This document shows positions 41,158-43,120 of a stretch of 43,120 nt of DNA, piece after piece. Below the pieces are notes generated by a model that ran no database searches, was not told where the DNA came from, and saw only the letters and a list, made by a program, of their open reading frames with translations. Position 1 is the first letter of the stretch. Every line of letters starts with the position of its first letter. The position numbers and the translations under genes were made by a program. The DNA is from Micromonosporaceae bacterium (lineage in GTDB: Bacteria > Actinomycetota > Actinomycetes > Mycobacteriales > Micromonosporaceae). The DNA lies in the NCBI GenBank assembly GCA_020027875.1, contig JAHRHA010000042.1, positions 1 to 43,120 of the forward strand, in the 5' to 3' direction.

Positions 41158-41856
41158 TCATTCTGCTGCGGCCCGTTCTATCAAGGCAGCGACCGCACCA
41201 GGCTGTGACACGTAGATCGCGTGACTGCCTTCTGCCTCGACGACTGTCGAACCCGCACGCTCGGACATGAAGCGCTGCGCTGGCGGTGGGATCATCTTGT
41301 CGTCGGTGGTGATCATGTACCAGCTCGGCTTCTTCTTCCATGCCGGCTCGGTGATCGTCCCGCCGAGCGCATCCACGCCCCAAGGGACTTGAGAGTCGGC
41401 CATGAACGCCGCACTTTCGGCGTCAACGTCTGCCGCGAACGACGCCGGGAACTTTGCCTTGTCGAGGAATAGGTAGCCGTCCTGGGGCGGTTGTATCGGC
41501 GGCACAGGCGCGCCGGGCGGTGGATCTTTTATGAGTGCATTTACCGATTCACCTTTGTCCGGGGCAAAGCCAGCAATGTAGACAAGCTTTGAAACCTTTG
41601 GATCGTTGCCAGCCTCCGTGATCACCGCTCCGCCGTAGGAGTGGCCGACGAGGGTCACGGGGCCATCCTGGGCGGCAATCACACGCTTTGTTGCCGCGAC
41701 ATCGTCGGCCAATGAGGTAGTCGGATTCTGAACGATACTGACCTTGTGGCCGTTGTTCTTTAGAATCTTGTACACATCCCGCCAGCCGGAACCGTCCACG
41801 AAGCCACCGTGGACAAGAACGACGTTCGTTGCTCCTTCATGTGGTAACCCAGCCAC
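41158..41856 (-). CDS. alpha/beta-fold hydrolase (esterase-like)
   Basis: The product has 232 residues. GTG 41856 is chosen as GGGAG lies six bases upstream and the protein then starts just before the first strand TNVVLVHGGFVDGSGW (oxyanion-loop HGGF). The nucleophile elbow is VTLVGHSYGGAVITEAG near 83-99, and the catalytic His is in VEAEGSHAIYVSQPGAV at the end. VYIAGFAPDKGESVNAL and KPSWYMITTDDKMIPP (acid region) are typical of the small salicylate-esterase-like group. No signal peptide. Convergent with the carbonic anhydrase gene; substrate unknown. Confidence 0.9.
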   Translation of the reverse strand: MAGLPHEGATNVVLVHGGFVDGSGWRDVYKILKNNGHKVSIVQNPTTSLADDVAATKRVIAAQDGPVTLVGHSYGGAVITEAGNDPKVSKLVYIAGFAPDKGESVNALIKDPPPGAPVPPIQPPQDGYLFLDKAKFPASFAADVDAESAAFMADSQVPWGVDALGGTITEPAWKKKPSWYMITTDDKMIPPPAQRFMSERAGSTVVEAEGSHAIYVSQPGAVAALIERAAAE

Positions 41857-42957
41857 GACGATCTCCCTTTCCTGGTCTCGCGCTATGGCACGAAAGTTTG
41901 GCGGACGACTTTCCTGCAGCCAACGCCATGTACTCAATGGCGACTCGTGAGTCCTAGAGTGATGCGGCGTATGACCTTGGCATTGAATGACCACCCACCG
42001 CGCCAAGGTTTCGCTCGTGACCCCTCAGCCACCGCATCATTCAGCCGAGCTAATCGGATGGACACAGTGTGGCCGGACCACGTTAGCAAGATCTCTGTTT
42101 CTCGAACCTCTCAATTCGACGTGATCATTCGTCTTGGTTAGCCTAACGTCCTCGCCACGCCCTCGAGGCATCACGGTAGAAGTCGCCACGATGTCGGATC
42201 CGTGGCTGAATTCATGATCAATCTGGTTGCTGGTTCGGCCGACGGCGGCGAGGCCCGCGAATCGGCTCGGACTGTGTGCGACAACATCTGCGCGGCAGCG
42301 GTGTCCACATGGGAGCGCCGGGCGAAATGAGGCGAGGGTAGCGATCGCCGGGGTTGGGGGCGATTGTCCAATGGCGCGCCAAGTCGGTCGAAGCACCGTG
42401 CGCCCACCTGTTCGTCCTCATCGGACGAAACCGAATTGACGACTGTGCAGTAGCCGCCGTTTCCGTCTCCGTGGGCGCCGGCGTGCGCGACGCCGCCCGT
42501 CACGGCCATGCCGGAGAACGCACCCGATAGTCGCCGAGCCGCGTGGACCGACCTGGCCGCCAGTGGAGTTGCACTCGTAGCCGGTATTGGCCAGATAGTC
42601 CGGTGTGGCTGGCTGGTTGGCCCAGACGTGTTTCCTCGAGTCAAGATCAATGCCGCTCAGTTTGGCCCGGTGATGCTGGTTTCAACGGTCGGGGGTTGGT
42701 CGCGTCCTTGTCGGTCGCGGCGTTTGTTGGTGTTCTCTGTCCGGCGTCGCCGCGGCGCGCATCGCCGTCGGGGCTGGCGCGCCACACCGCTTGCTCTGCT
42801 GCGCCTTTCGGTCGGGACACCGTCCGCATGGGCTCGGTGCCTGTCCACCACAGTGGACTGTACTCGGCGGAGTGGGTCGGTGAGCCTCATCCCGGCGTGT
42901 GCTGAGCCCTTTTGGGCGTAGCCGGCCCTGATTTTGGTACATGTCGGCGTGTCGATA
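41857..42957. other. about 1.1 kb without a recognised gene
   Basis: Open frames exist on both strands (for instance 42171-42650 minus and 42508-42921 plus), but their products are rich in Arg, Pro, Ser and Thr with no family resemblance or ribosome site. A short plus-strand frame ending near 42330 (INLVAGSADGGEARESA) might be a relic. Local base composition is less GC-biased between 42000 and 42200, suggesting non-coding or imported DNA. Confidence 0.4.
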
Positions 42958-42971
42958 CGAACATTTGTCGG
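42958..42971. promoter_or_regulatory. degenerate LexA-box-like dyad before the DUF222 gene
   Basis: CGAAC-ATTT-GTCGG has a perfect left half and a partly matching right half of the actinobacterial SOS box (CGAAC-N4-GTTCG). It ends 23 bases before the DUF222 start. Relatives of this family in mycobacteria are often SOS-inducible, so control by LexA is conceivable but weakly supported. Confidence 0.3.
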
Positions 42972-42994
42972 AGGGCGCGAGTAACCTGGGAGGC

Positions 42995-43120
42995 ATGCCG
43001 GTTGAGCTGCAGGAGCGGATTCGTCCCGCGGTTGCGGCGCTGGAGCGCACCCCGACCGGGCCGGCGTTGGCGGGCCTGCTGGCCGGGCTGGACCCAACGG
43101 TGTTGTCCGGGGCGGAGTGT
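42995..43120 (+). CDS. start of a DUF222 (13E12-like) protein, cut by the window edge
   Basis: Only 42 codons are inside the window. The ATG has GGGAGG two bases upstream, a tight spacing. The sequence begins MPVELQERIRPAVAALERTP and continues GPALAGLLAGLDPTVLSG, which resembles the opening helices of actinobacterial DUF222/HNH-endonuclease proteins. The HNH nuclease motif, if present, would be far to the right. These genes are repetitive and often associated with mobile DNA. A similar but broken N-terminus appears at 20985-21168 on the other strand. Confidence 0.6.
   Translation, partial: MPVELQERIRPAVAALERTPTGPALAGLLAGLDPTVLSGAEC

Noticed and set aside
42171..42921. Open frames on both strands in the right-hand gap taken as genes.
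   Set aside because: No ribosome sites, no hydrophobic or domain pattern, and the frames overlap one another in opposite strands.

Overview
The window is high-GC bacterial DNA typical of an actinomycete. Many genes start at GTG or TTG, GGAGG-type ribosome sites are common, ATGA stop/start overlaps recur, and several families are characteristically actinobacterial: DUF3618, DUF4235 and DUF2795 proteins, a large SARP/BTAD regulator, LtrA, tandem DUF427, and a DUF222 (13E12-like) protein at the right edge. I cannot assign a genus. No rRNA, tRNA or CRISPR array was found.

Layout. 0-3.1 kb is partly decayed: a small unknown gene, a frameshifted VOC gene, an M1-peptidase scrap, a four-helix membrane protein, a 5'-truncated VOC gene and a secreted PepSY-like protein. 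3.3-9.5 kb holds a DUF1345 protein, a 1005-residue multi-pass membrane protein ending in a patatin lipase domain, a divergent acetate kinase and an EamA exporter. 9.9-10.8 kb is an ArsR/AHSA1 pair with a nested palindromic operator. 11.0-14.5 kb is a same-strand run: DapA-like aldolase, GNAT, tandem DUF427, LtrA. 14.7-17.0 kb is a gene graveyard (pentapeptide/DinB, LacI and TrkA/RCK relics) with one apparently intact thioesterase. A membrane GGDEF-EAL protein and a GNAT-like protein follow. 20.5-21.3 kb holds relics of tandem tyrosine recombinases, a DUF222 scrap and a 19-bp inverted repeat.

21.4-29.0 kb is a sugar catabolism island best read as non-phosphorylative L-fucose use. A ribose-type ABC importer (permease, ATPase, lipoprotein binding protein) diverges from L-fuconate dehydratase and a GntR/FCD regulator. 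A fuconolactonase, an SDR dehydrogenase and a fumarylacetoacetate-hydrolase-family enzyme lie on the other strand. The route would be fucose, fuconolactone, fuconate, 2-keto-3-deoxyfuconate, 2,4-diketo-3-deoxyfuconate, then pyruvate plus lactate. The last enzyme appears to lack an internal segment of roughly 55-60 residues that normally carries the His/Glu lid dyad.

29.7-36.6 kb is a collinear minus-strand run: holin-like membrane protein, DUF3618, DUF4235, SpoIIE-type PP2C phosphatase, AfsR-like SARP regulator, and a berberine-bridge-type FAD oxidase. It faces a DUF2795 gene that may be leaderless. 37.2-40.3 kb is a translationally coupled DeoR-galT-galK operon without galE. It is followed by a beta-carbonic anhydrase, a convergent alpha/beta hydrolase, about 1.1 kb without a recognisable gene, and the start of a DUF222 protein.

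No clearly new multi-gene system is proven here. The most interesting leads are the membrane patatin, the FAH gene with its catalytic segment missing, the recombinase relic with its inverted repeat, and the stress-membrane/PP2C/SARP/oxidase run. Family calls come from remembered motifs; no database search was made.
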